Positions 1-5,516 of a stretch of 9,243 bases of DNA are shown in pieces (the stretch's first letter is position 1; each line of letters opens with the position of its first letter). The position numbers and the translations under genes were made by a program. The stretch lies in contig JABDRA010000248.1 of the NCBI GenBank assembly GCA_013041995.1, positions 1-9,243 of the forward strand, read 5' to 3'. Source of the stretch: Anderseniella sp. Its GTDB lineage: Bacteria; Pseudomonadota; Alphaproteobacteria; Rhizobiales; Aestuariivirgaceae. The notes beneath the pieces are model-generated. The model was not told where the DNA came from, ran no database searches, and saw only the letters and a list, made by a program, of their open reading frames with translations.

Positions 1-422
1 GAGTGGAGCCCGCGCCGGCGGAAAAAACGGTGGCAGAACCAGTGCCTGCGCCAAAACCGGAGGCAAAACCAGTACCTGCGCCAGCAAAAGAGCCTGCGAA
101 AGTATCGAAGCCGTCAGTTGCTGACCCGGCTCCGGAGAAACCGCAACCGGTCGCCGACAAACAGCCGGAAGTGCAAAACGCACGTAAAAAGGGATCTGAA
201 AAACCGGCCGATGTGGCTGTTGAGAAGCCGGTGGCGGGTAAAACCACAAATGGTGCCGCCGACGTCCGGCATGACACGGCGGAAACGGCCTCGCCGTGCA
301 AGCCCCGGGCACAGGAAAAGCCCAAGAAAACCAGATCAGCCAGAAAGCAGCCTGCGAAAAAAGCCGCGGCCAGAAAAAAACGCAGTGTGGCGAAAAAGGC
401 CAAGGGAACCAATGCGGCCTAG
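1..422 (+). CDS. C-terminal part of a Pro/Ala/Lys-rich disordered protein (5' end outside window)
   Basis: The reading frame is open to the left edge, so only the last ~140 codons are seen; the GTG at position 3 need not be the true start. No folded domain is recognisable. The first ~50 residues are a Pro/Ala/Glu/Lys-rich linker that contains a 10-residue tandem repeat (AEPVPAPKPE then AKPVPAPAKE). The last ~40 residues are strongly basic (Lys/Arg/Ala, for example KKAAARKKRSVAKKAK) and resemble histone H1-like or phasin-type tails. Such tails can bind DNA or other polyanions, but this is inference from composition only. One Cys sits in the linker. The stop codon TAG at 420-422 coincides with the left end (TAGAGC) of the palindromic repeat that follows. 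Coding is supported by codon-third-position G/C use and the absence of stops, but the family cannot be named without the N-terminal part. Confidence 0.6.
   Translation, partial: VEPAPAEKTVAEPVPAPKPEAKPVPAPAKEPAKVSKPSVADPAPEKPQPVADKQPEVQNARKKGSEKPADVAVEKPVAGKTTNGAADVRHDTAETASPCKPRAQEKPKKTRSARKQPAKKAAARKKRSVAKKAKGTNAA
32..83 (+). repeat. 30-bp-period tandem repeat inside the Pro-rich coding region
   Basis: Positions 32-53 and 62-83 are the same 22 bases with two differences, spaced 30 bases apart. Both differences are single-base changes (G/A at 36/66 and G/A at 44/74). The period is a whole number of codons, so the repeat gives a 10-residue protein repeat. It looks like expansion of a low-complexity linker by slippage or unequal recombination. 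Confidence 0.7.
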
Positions 423-546
423 AGCAACTTTGAAAGCGATCAGGTTTATGATTTTTGGTTGATTCAACCAAAAATCATCCTGATCTTGGGCAACATGGGT
501 TCAAGTGAACCCATCGAATGTTTCAATCTAACCTCATCTCGCTCTA
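420..546. repeat. Composite palindromic intergenic repeat (RIME/MITE-like), copy 1
   Basis: The element is bounded by TAGAGC (420-425) and its reverse complement GCTCTA (541-546). Module A is a long hairpin: a perfect 15-bp inverted repeat, 448-462 with 464-478, is extended by GATCAGG (438-444) pairing with CCTGATC (479-485), with TTT (445-447) left as a bulge. Module B is a 9-bp inverted repeat, ATGGGTTCA (495-503) with TGAACCCAT (506-514). An outer TTGAAA (430-435) / TTTCAA (521-526) pair may also form. The element fills almost the whole gap between two convergent genes: it starts on the stop codon of the left gene and ends 5 bases before the stop of yqgE. Two-palindrome intergenic elements are known in rhizobia (RIME, about 100 bp); assignment to that family is by resemblance only. 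There is no clear T-run, so it is not a classic intrinsic terminator, though it could still block or process convergent transcripts. Confidence 0.75.
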
Positions 547-551
547 ACGTG

Positions 552-1139
552 TCAGGCGTTGCCGAAATGACCGCCTGACAACATGGCTTCACTGACTCCG
601 ATGCGGGCAAGCGCCGACTGGTATTTTGCATCCAGGTCACTGTCGAACAGCAATCTTTCATCAGCGTCACAGTGCAGCCACCCGTTTTGACGAATTTCGC
701 TCTCCAGTTGCCCCGGCCCCCAACCCGTATAGCCCAGTGCCAGAAGCGATTTGCGCGGCCCTTCGCCGCGCGCAATTGCCCGCAATACATCCAGTGTCGC
801 CGTCAATCCGATATTGCTGTCGACACCCAGCGTGCTTTCTGCACTGAAATAATCCCTTGAGTGCAGGACAAAGCCACGGCTGGTCTCGACAGGGCCACCT
901 TGCAGCACGCGTGTCGAAGCAATGCTCTCAGGCAGACGAATTGAATCGTCATTGTCGACCAGGTCGAGGCGCTCCAGAAGCCCGCCGAATGACAGGCTGT
1001 CGACCTCATGATTGACCACCAGCCCCATTGCCCCATCCCTGGAATGGGCACACACGAATATGACGGCCCGTTCAAATCGGTCATCGCCGATGCCGGGCAT
1101 TGCAATCAACATCTTGCCGTCGAGATATTGCTCAGTCAT
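552..1139 (-). CDS. yqgE: YqgE/AlgH family protein (UPF0301)
   Basis: This 195-residue cytoplasmic protein belongs to the YqgE/AlgH (DUF179, UPF0301) family, whose molecular function is unresolved; AlgH in Pseudomonas was linked to alginate regulation. Family motifs are plain: MLIAMPGIGDDRFERAVIFV near residues 10-29, GLVVN at 39-43, GGPV at 81-84, RGFVLH at 88-93, and the signature GYTGWGPGQLE at 136-146. The length matches the usual ~190-200 residues. The ATG at 1139 was chosen because AGGA lies 5 bases upstream and the family normally begins close to the MLIAMP block. A GTG at 1184 would add 15 residues but has no good ribosome site. The gene diverges from the DsbD-alpha-like gene across 144 bases and converges on the Pro/Lys-rich gene, with the palindromic repeat just past its stop. 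Adjacency to a DsbD-domain protein and a peroxiredoxin fits rhizobial gene order as I recall it. Confidence 0.95.
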   Translation of the reverse strand: MTEQYLDGKMLIAMPGIGDDRFERAVIFVCAHSRDGAMGLVVNHEVDSLSFGGLLERLDLVDNDDSIRLPESIASTRVLQGGPVETSRGFVLHSRDYFSAESTLGVDSNIGLTATLDVLRAIARGEGPRKSLLALGYTGWGPGQLESEIRQNGWLHCDADERLLFDSDLDAKYQSALARIGVSEAMLSGGHFGNA

Positions 1140-1283
1140 CCGGGTCCTGACCCCAAGTTTGTGTGCCGATACAAAGAATAGCACCTGTAAGGAGCTTCGG
1201 GCAAATGTCCATGTGTCGGTTCTCGCATTAATTTGATAGCGGTTTAATGGCGGTGATGCTGAATTTGCTGCTAGAAAGGTGAC
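1140..1283. promoter_or_regulatory. Divergent intergenic region between yqgE and the DsbD-alpha-like gene
   Basis: This 144-base gap must carry promoters for two genes read in opposite directions. The part around 1225-1250 is AT-rich and holds TTGATA (1232-1237) on the plus strand, a four- to five-base match to a -35 element, but no good -10 follows at normal spacing. No strong operator-like palindrome is visible. It is recorded as the regulatory gap by position rather than by clear motifs. Confidence 0.3.
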
Positions 1284-2120
1284 ATGAAAACAGTTCGCAA
1301 CATCACCCGGATGACACTGCTTGGCGCGGCCCTTGTTTCAGTATCGACGCTGGCGAATGCCGGCGATGAGCCGGCGCGGGAGTTTTCATCGCCCTACACC
1401 TCTTTGCGGCTGATGAATGCGGGCGAGCAGGCAGGCGTCTGGCACAGCGGTGTCTATATCACCATGCAAAAGGGCTGGAAGACCTATTGGCGGGTGCCGG
1501 GTGATGGTGGCGTGCCGCCCAGTTTCGATTGGTCGGGATCTGAGAATGTTGCAACAACAAAAGTGATGATGCCCTTGCCGCATCGCTTCACGGACGAAAA
1601 CGGCGAAGGGATCGGCTACAAGACGGAAGTGGTTTTCCCGGTCGATGTCAAACCGCAAGATCCGTCCAAACCCGCCATGCTGGACCTGAAAATATTCTAT
1701 GCCGTGTGCAACGATATCTGCGTACCGGTGCAGGCGCAGGTAAAGGTCGGCATCGATGCGAGCACTGTGTCGGCTGCCGACAAGTTCCGTCTCCGGGTTG
1801 CGCGTGCAGCCGTACCGGTCGAAACCGATGCGGACAGGCTTGCGGTTACCTCGCTCAAGCAGATCGAGATGGGTGGCAAATTTGCGCTTGAGGTATCCCT
1901 GAAAGGTATCAGATCACCCGCAGACGCAGATATTTTTGTCGAGGTGGCCGGCAATTCCTACTTTCGCAAACCTGAACTGGTCAGCCAGTCAGGCGGCGTC
2001 GGTACATGGCAGATTGCGGTAGACAGCTACGGCGATGCTGTTTCACTGGCCGGAAAATCCATCCGGCTGACCATCGCAGACGGCGACACAGGCCTTGTCC
2101 ATGAAGGTGTGCTGCAGTAG
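1284..2120 (+). CDS. Exported DsbD alpha-domain-like protein (thiol:disulfide interchange, stand-alone N-terminal domain)
   Basis: The protein has 278 residues with a typical Sec signal peptide: basic MKTVRNITRM, a hydrophobic core, and a likely signal peptidase I site ANA|G after residue 26. The mature part resembles the N-terminal periplasmic domain of DsbD/ScsB-type thiol:disulfide interchange proteins. It has the conserved block GWKTYWRVPGDGGVPP (about residues 64-79) and the cysteine pair in YAVCNDICVP (C142 and C146, CxxxC). In DsbD this domain passes electrons from the membrane domain to periplasmic partners. Here the membrane and thioredoxin domains are absent and there is no transmembrane segment after the signal peptide, so it is a single-domain form that would need a separate electron donor. 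The start is supported by AAAGG (1275-1279) just upstream of the ATG. It is followed by the second palindromic repeat and a peroxiredoxin gene. The domain call is firm; the physiological partner is unknown. Confidence 0.88.
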   Translation: MKTVRNITRMTLLGAALVSVSTLANAGDEPAREFSSPYTSLRLMNAGEQAGVWHSGVYITMQKGWKTYWRVPGDGGVPPSFDWSGSENVATTKVMMPLPHRFTDENGEGIGYKTEVVFPVDVKPQDPSKPAMLDLKIFYAVCNDICVPVQAQVKVGIDASTVSAADKFRLRVARAAVPVETDADRLAVTSLKQIEMGGKFALEVSLKGIRSPADADIFVEVAGNSYFRKPELVSQSGGVGTWQIAVDSYGDAVSLAGKSIRLTIADGDTGLVHEGVLQ

Positions 2121-2128
2121 ACCTATAA

Positions 2129-2207
2129 CAACATGGATTCATACGAACCCATGAAGTTGCTATAATACTTTGGAATCGATCAGGTTTATGATTTTTGGCC
2201 CTGATCC
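2129..2207. repeat. Composite palindromic intergenic repeat, copy 2, with modules in swapped order
   Basis: Both modules of the element at 420-546 recur here on the same strand but in the opposite order. Module B is at 2129-2152: 20 of 24 bases match 491-514, and the hairpin arms are CATGGATTC (2132-2140) and GAACCCATG (2145-2153) with one mismatch. Module A is at 2167-2198: 30 of 32 bases match 427-458. Its hairpin is shortened to GATCAGG (2178-2184) with CCTGATC (2200-2206), because the second half of the long inverted repeat is missing. No TAGAGC end is present, although AAGTTGCTA (2154-2162) resembles the reverse of the left end of copy 1. It begins 8 bases after the stop of the DsbD-alpha-like gene and lies upstream of the peroxiredoxin gene, again directly after a plus-strand gene. 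Confidence 0.75.
2138..2166 (+). promoter_or_regulatory. Possible promoter for the peroxiredoxin gene inside the repeat
   Basis: A perfect TATAAT (2161-2166) is preceded, 17 bases upstream, by TTCATA (2138-2143), which matches the -35 consensus at four of six positions. It lies within and between the two repeat modules, about 90 bases before the peroxiredoxin start. If used, the 5' leader would carry the module A hairpin. The weak -35 element and AT-rich context make this only a possibility. Confidence 0.3.
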
Positions 2208-2253
2208 AGATACCGCATGTTTTTCCAATACTCTTTAATCAAGTGAGTGACCC

Positions 2254-2739
2254 ATGAGCATTTCTGTTGGCGATAAACTGCCTGAAGCAACCTTCACGAC
2301 AATGACCGCTGAAGGACCTACCCAGATGACCACGGCGGATGTATTCGACGGTCGCAAGGTTGTCCTGTTTGCCGTGCCGGGCGCTTTCACGCCCACCTGC
2401 CACATGAAGCACCTGCCGGGCTTTGTCACGCATGCCGCAGACCTGAAAGCCAAGGGCGTCGATACAATTGCCTGCGTGTCGGTAAACGATGTGTTCGTGC
2501 TGAATGCATGGGCAGACCAGTCCGGCGCCAAGGATGCTGTGACCTTCCTGGCCGACGGCAGTGCCAATTTCACCAAGGCGATCGGCATGGAGCTGGATGC
2601 ATCAGGTCTCGGCCTTGGCATTCGCTCGCAACGTTATGCCATGCTGGTGGATAATGGTGTGGTCAGCGTGCTGAATCTTGAAGAGGTGCCGAGTTCGGCA
2701 GAGGCATCCAGCGCAGAGAAAATTCTTGCTGCGCTGTAA
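2254..2739 (+). CDS. Prx5-type peroxiredoxin (AhpC/TSA, redoxin family)
   Basis: This 161-residue cytoplasmic thiol peroxidase reduces hydrogen peroxide or organic hydroperoxides. The peroxidatic site is PGAFTPTC at residues 42-49, with C49 as peroxidatic cysteine, T46 hydrogen-bonding to it, and R127 in the RYAML block as the likely conserved arginine of the Prx active site. A second cysteine, C74 (IACVSVNDVF), is common in this subfamily. The resolving partner is probably glutathione/glutaredoxin or thioredoxin, since no glutaredoxin domain is fused here. The length is normal for bacterial Prx5 proteins. The ATG at 2254 has only a weak GAGTGA site upstream. The gene ends in a strong bidirectional terminator shared with rnhA. 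It lies 133 bases after the DsbD-alpha-like gene, with a palindromic repeat between them, so it is probably transcribed at least partly from its own promoter. Confidence 0.93.
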   Translation: MSISVGDKLPEATFTTMTAEGPTQMTTADVFDGRKVVLFAVPGAFTPTCHMKHLPGFVTHAADLKAKGVDTIACVSVNDVFVLNAWADQSGAKDAVTFLADGSANFTKAIGMELDASGLGLGIRSQRYAMLVDNGVVSVLNLEEVPSSAEASSAEKILAAL

Positions 2740-2765
2740 CAAATCCTGATTTTCTGTCACAATCC

Positions 2766-2792
2766 AAAAACCCGCATCGAGTGCGGGTTTTT
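2766..2792. terminator. Bidirectional intrinsic terminator between the peroxiredoxin gene and rnhA
   Basis: An 11-bp perfect inverted repeat, AAAAACCCGCA (2766-2776) and TGCGGGTTTTT (2782-2792), encloses the loop TCGAG. The GC-rich stem is flanked by A5 on one side and T5 on the other, giving a U-tract in either direction. It sits 26 bases after the peroxiredoxin stop and 2 bases after the rnhA stop in the other orientation, as expected for convergent genes. Confidence 0.92.
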
Positions 2793-2794
2793 CT

Positions 2795-3229
2795 TTATTT
2801 GTAAGGCGCCATTCCGGCGCGTGCCAGCTCGTCGGCGCGTTCGTTTTCCGGATGGCCCGCGTGACCTTTCACCCAGTGCCAGTCGATGTCATGCGGCTGC
2901 AGGGCAGTCTGCAGGGCCTGCCAAAGTTCTGCATTCTTGACCGGTTTCTTGGCCGCCGTGCGCCAGCCATTACGCTCCCAGCCCTTGATCCACTTGGTAA
3001 TGCCGTCACGCACATAGACCGAGTCTGTGTAAACAGCGACCTTGCACGGCCGTTTCAACGCGTTCAGCGCTTCAATGGCCGCCTGCAATTCCATGCGGTT
3101 ATTGGTGGTTTCGGTTTCCCCGCCCGACAGTTCTTTCCGGGTCCCGCCATGCACCAAAATGGCGCCCCATCCGCCTGGTCCGGGGTTTCCCGAGCAGGCG
3201 CCGTCAGTATAGATGGTGACGTCAGTCAA
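2795..3229 (-). CDS. rnhA: Ribonuclease HI
   Basis: The 144-residue enzyme cleaves the RNA strand of RNA-DNA hybrids (R-loops, primers) in the cytoplasm using two metal ions. All catalytic residues of the E. coli enzyme can be placed: D9 in YTDGACSGNPGPGGWGA, E47 in NNRMELQAA, D69 in YTDS, D133 in NERADELA, and H123 in KGHAGH. The length is normal. The start is an unusual TTG at 3229. An in-frame TGA lies only three codons upstream (3236-3238) and no ATG or GTG lies between, so TTG is the only start that keeps the first beta strand. Only a weak AAGG site is found about 10 bases upstream. The gene follows ispH with a 26-base gap, suggesting co-transcription. The start codon and weak ribosome site imply modest expression. 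Confidence 0.96.
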   Translation of the reverse strand: MTDVTIYTDGACSGNPGPGGWGAILVHGGTRKELSGGETETTNNRMELQAAIEALNALKRPCKVAVYTDSVYVRDGITKWIKGWERNGWRTAAKKPVKNAELWQALQTALQPHDIDWHWVKGHAGHPENERADELARAGMAPYK

Positions 3230-3255
3230 GTGGGCTCAGCCTTGTTTTGCGTGCA

Positions 3256-4245
3256 TCACGATGCAGCGCGCACAGGCGCGCCCGGCTCACCTTCGCGGCG
3301 CAATTGGCGCGGCAATTTGAACTCGACGTTCTCATCCCTGGTCTTGACGGTTTCAACGATCACATTGAACCGTTCGCGGAACGCGTCGACCACCTCGTTC
3401 ACCAACACTTCCGGCGCAGAGGCACCGGCTGTGATGCCCAGCGTCTTGATGCCGTCCATGACCGACCAGTCGATTTCCGAGGCCCGCTGTACCAGCATCG
3501 ACCGACCGCATCCGGCGGTCTTGGCAACTTCAACCAGGCGTTGTGAATTGGAGCTGTTTGGTGCGCCAACCACTAAAACCATGTCGCATTTGTCTGCAAT
3601 CGATTTGACTGATTCCTGGCGATTGGTCGTGGCGTAGCAGATGTCTTCCTTGTGCGGCCCGTGAATGCTCGGGAACTTCCTTTCCAGGGCCTGGATAATG
3701 CCGCGAGTATCGTCGACCGACAGCGTGGTCTGTGTTATGTAAGCCAGCTTGTCAGCATCCTTCGGTGTGAACGCAGCAACATCTGCTTCGTCCTCCACCA
3801 GTGTGATGGCACCGTCCGGCAGCTGTCCCATGGTGCCGATGACTTCCGGGTGGCCGGCATGGCCGATCAGCACGATCTCATATCCGTCCTGGAAGTGGCG
3901 CGATGCTTCCATGTGGACTTTGGAGACCAGCGGGCAGGTTGCATCGAGATAGAACATGTTGCGGGTCTTGGCGGCTTCCGGCACTGACTTGGGCACACCG
4001 TGGGCAGAAAAAATCACCGGACGGTCGCCGTCAGGCACTTCATCGAGCTCTTCCACGAAGATGGCGCCTTTCTGTTTCAGGTCCTCCACGACGTATTTGT
4101 TATGAACGATCTCATGGCGCACATAGACAGGCTTTCCGTGCAGTTCCAGGGCGCGTTCAACGATGTCGATGGCGCGCACCACGCCGGCACAAAAGCCGCG
4201 CGGAGCGGCAAGGTAAACTTTCAGGTCGGGAAGCTGGTTGGTCAT
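3256..4245 (-). CDS. ispH: 4-hydroxy-3-methylbut-2-enyl diphosphate reductase
   Basis: IspH (LytB) carries out the last step of the MEP/DOXP isoprenoid pathway, reducing HMBPP to IPP and DMAPP with an iron-sulfur cluster. In the 331-residue reading, the three cluster ligands are C21 (PRGFCAGV), C106 (DATCPLVSKVH) and C205 (DICYATTNRQ). Active-site residues also match the E. coli enzyme: H50 (EIVHN), H84 (SAHGVP), H134 and E136 (GHPEV), T175 (TQTTLS), the SSNS block at 233-236, and S278 (AGASAPE). The start is either the ATG at 4245 or a GTG two codons earlier at 4251. A GGA motif sits 10 bases before the ATG and 4 before the GTG, so ATG is preferred only slightly. The C-terminal extension after the core (RRQLRREGEPGAPVRAAS-like tail) is variable in the family. 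It heads a two-gene unit with rnhA. Confidence 0.97.
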   Translation of the reverse strand: MTNQLPDLKVYLAAPRGFCAGVVRAIDIVERALELHGKPVYVRHEIVHNKYVVEDLKQKGAIFVEELDEVPDGDRPVIFSAHGVPKSVPEAAKTRNMFYLDATCPLVSKVHMEASRHFQDGYEIVLIGHAGHPEVIGTMGQLPDGAITLVEDEADVAAFTPKDADKLAYITQTTLSVDDTRGIIQALERKFPSIHGPHKEDICYATTNRQESVKSIADKCDMVLVVGAPNSSNSQRLVEVAKTAGCGRSMLVQRASEIDWSVMDGIKTLGITAGASAPEVLVNEVVDAFRERFNVIVETVKTRDENVEFKLPRQLRREGEPGAPVRAAS

Positions 4246-4287
4246 GGCCACTGGTTCCGTTTCAAAGCAGAGACTTTATTCAAGGAT

Positions 4288-4316
4288 ACATGGGAGGTCA
4301 CAGGCAGTGTTGTCAA
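4288..4316 (-). promoter_or_regulatory. ispH: Possible ispH promoter (-35 element only clear)
   Basis: Read on the minus strand, a perfect TTGACA lies at 4316-4311, about 65 bases before the ispH start. At 17-bp spacing the -10 position reads CCATGT, and at longer spacings it is also poor. The -35 match is good but the -10 is not convincing. The gap from the atpF terminator to ispH must nevertheless hold the ispH promoter, because the operon upstream ends in a terminator. Confidence 0.25.
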
Positions 4317-4364
4317 GTTTCCCTCTGGTCGCAGACCCGATGATTTGACACCTGTTATAAAACA

Positions 4365-4394
4365 AACCCCCGTACCTGAAAAAGGCCGGGGGTT
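4365..4394 (-). terminator. Intrinsic terminator of the F0 ATP synthase operon
   Basis: AACCCCCG (4365-4372) pairs with CGGGGGTT (4387-4394), and the stem continues inward with CCT/AGG pairing. On the minus strand the hairpin is followed by TTTGTTTTATAA, a typical U-rich tail. It lies 24 bases after the atpF stop and separates the atp operon from ispH. Confidence 0.88.
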
Positions 4395-4418
4395 CGGGAT
4401 TTGGCGCTGGCAACTAAA

Positions 4419-4904
4419 TCAATTCAGTTGCTTGCGAACTGCCGCAATGGACTCGTCGATGAGGCCCGATGCCGTAGCACCCTTGACCTCGGCCCCGAGG
4501 ACCCGGGCTGCAGCTTCAACCGCAAGGTCTGCCGCTGCAGCACGCACATCCTTGACGGCGGCCACCTCTGCCATGGCGATCTTCTGTTCGGCCAGGCGGC
4601 TGCGGCGCTCGATCTGTTCCTGCATCTTGCGGCGGGCTTCCTCGCCATAGATTTCAGCTTCACGCTTGGCCTGCGCAATGATCTTTTCTGCGTCGGCTTC
4701 GGCTTCAATTTTCTTGCGCTCATAATCAGCCAGAACGGCTTGCGCTTCTTCACGCAGGCGCTTGGCCTCGTCCAGTTCGTGCTGGATGGCATCAGCGCGC
4801 TCGTCAAGCCCCTTGGCAACCATGCCCGGTACTTTCAGATATACCAGCAGGACAAGGAACAGGACGAAGGAAACACCGACCCAGAAATCAGGTTGACTTA
4901 ACAT
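4419..4904 (-). CDS. atpF: F0F1 ATP synthase subunit b
   Basis: The 161-residue protein has one N-terminal membrane helix (about residues 7-25, FWVGVSFVLFLVLLVYL) followed by KVPGM and a long, highly charged alpha-helical stalk rich in Ala/Glu/Lys/Arg. Blocks such as LDEAKRLREEAQ and RRSRLAEQKIAMAE are characteristic of the alphaproteobacterial b subunit, as distinct from b'. With b' it forms the peripheral stalk that holds F1 still against the rotating c-ring. It is last in the operon, 9 bases after b'. Its AGGA ribosome site overlaps the b' TAG stop, suggesting translational coupling, which suits the 1:1 stoichiometry of b and b'. A terminator follows. Confidence 0.95.
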   Translation of the reverse strand: MLSQPDFWVGVSFVLFLVLLVYLKVPGMVAKGLDERADAIQHELDEAKRLREEAQAVLADYERKKIEAEADAEKIIAQAKREAEIYGEEARRKMQEQIERRSRLAEQKIAMAEVAAVKDVRAAAADLAVEAAARVLGAEVKGATASGLIDESIAAVRKQLN

Positions 4905-4913
4905 GGCTTGATC

Positions 4914-5399
4914 CTAACCCTTCGCAGCGGACGATACCGCCGACGAAATTGCCGCTTTCGTGGGCTTCTTGCCGAGAAGCTCAGTGACGATGGCTTCCGT
5001 GGTATCCTGGGCAATGCCGGTCACCTGCGCCATGGCCGCATCACGTGTCTTGGCAATTGAAACTTCCGCTTCAGCCAACTTCTTGGCCAGCCGCTCGTCG
5101 AGTGCAGAGGCTTCCTTGTTGATTTCAGCGGTCATCTGAGCGCGGTTTTCGCTCACGATGGCGTGGGCATTGGCGCGTGCTTCCGCAAGGGCCGCCTCAT
5201 AGGTTTCGATGGCTTTTTCCGTATCTTCCTTGAGCCGCGAGGCTTCAGCGACGTCAGCGGCAATGCGGCCGTGACGCTGTTCAATCGCGCTGCCGATCTT
5301 GGGGATCGCCAGGCGTGAAATGATGAAGTAAAGCGCACCAAAGGTAATCGCCAGCCAGATAAGCTGTGGCAGAAAATCTGCTACAATAAGTTGCGGCAT
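4914..5399 (-). CDS. atpF2: F0F1 ATP synthase subunit b'
   Basis: This is the second, diverged stalk subunit (b', also named AtpG or AtpX in some genomes), found in alphaproteobacteria, cyanobacteria and chloroplasts. From the ATG at 5399 it has 161 residues. A short N-terminus, MPQLIVADFLPQ, is followed by one membrane helix (about 12-30, LIWLAITFGALYFIISRLA), then a long charged helix with the b'-typical EASRLKEDTEKAIETYEAAL block, and an Ala/Ser-rich C-terminus. An upstream TTG at 5426 would add nine residues, but AGGAG lies 9 bases before the ATG, so 5399 is preferred. A hairpin with a T-run lies between this gene and atpE, and a small CCGCC/GGCGG stem (5420-5436) sits just before the ribosome site. 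It forms a heterodimeric stalk with the b subunit encoded next. Confidence 0.95.
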   Translation of the reverse strand: MPQLIVADFLPQLIWLAITFGALYFIISRLAIPKIGSAIEQRHGRIAADVAEASRLKEDTEKAIETYEAALAEARANAHAIVSENRAQMTAEINKEASALDERLAKKLAEAEVSIAKTRDAAMAQVTGIAQDTTEAIVTELLGKKPTKAAISSAVSSAAKG

Positions 5400-5462
5400 G
5401 ATGCCGGTCTCCTGTCTGACCGCCAAACTGGGGCGGCAGGTGGATTTGCCAGTCTCAATCGC

Positions 5463-5499
5463 AAAAATCCGCCGGTGCGGGAAACCCGCAAATCCGGCG
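5463..5499 (-). terminator. Terminator-like hairpin between atpE and atpF' (probable attenuator or mRNA stabiliser)
   Basis: Two stacked stems form one hairpin: CGCCGG (5470-5475) with CCGGCG (5494-5499), and TGCGGG (5476-5481) with CCCGCA (5485-5490). The loop is AAA and there is a three-base bulge at 5491-5493. On the transcribed (minus) strand the hairpin is followed by GATTTTTGC, giving five U residues. It begins 17 bases after the atpE stop. Because atpF' and atpF lie downstream with no clear promoter of their own, it is more likely a partial terminator or a 3'-end protector of the atpE message than a complete stop. Confidence 0.7.
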
Positions 5500-5516
5500 A
5501 GATCAATGACGACTGA

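Noticed and set aside
464..790. Minus-strand open frame overlapping yqgE and the palindromic repeat
   Set aside because: It runs through the repeat and lies out of frame within yqgE, whose conserved motifs identify the real frame.
2852..3637. Long plus-strand open frame (261 codons) antisense to rnhA and ispH
   Set aside because: It lies opposite two genes with complete catalytic motifs, spans their junction, resembles no known family, and is typical of antisense shadows in GC-rich DNA.
4345..4361. TTGACA followed closely by TATAAA on the plus strand
   Set aside because: The spacer is only 5 bases, far too short for a promoter, and no plus-strand gene follows. The TATAAA is part of the U-rich tail of the atp terminator read on the other strand.
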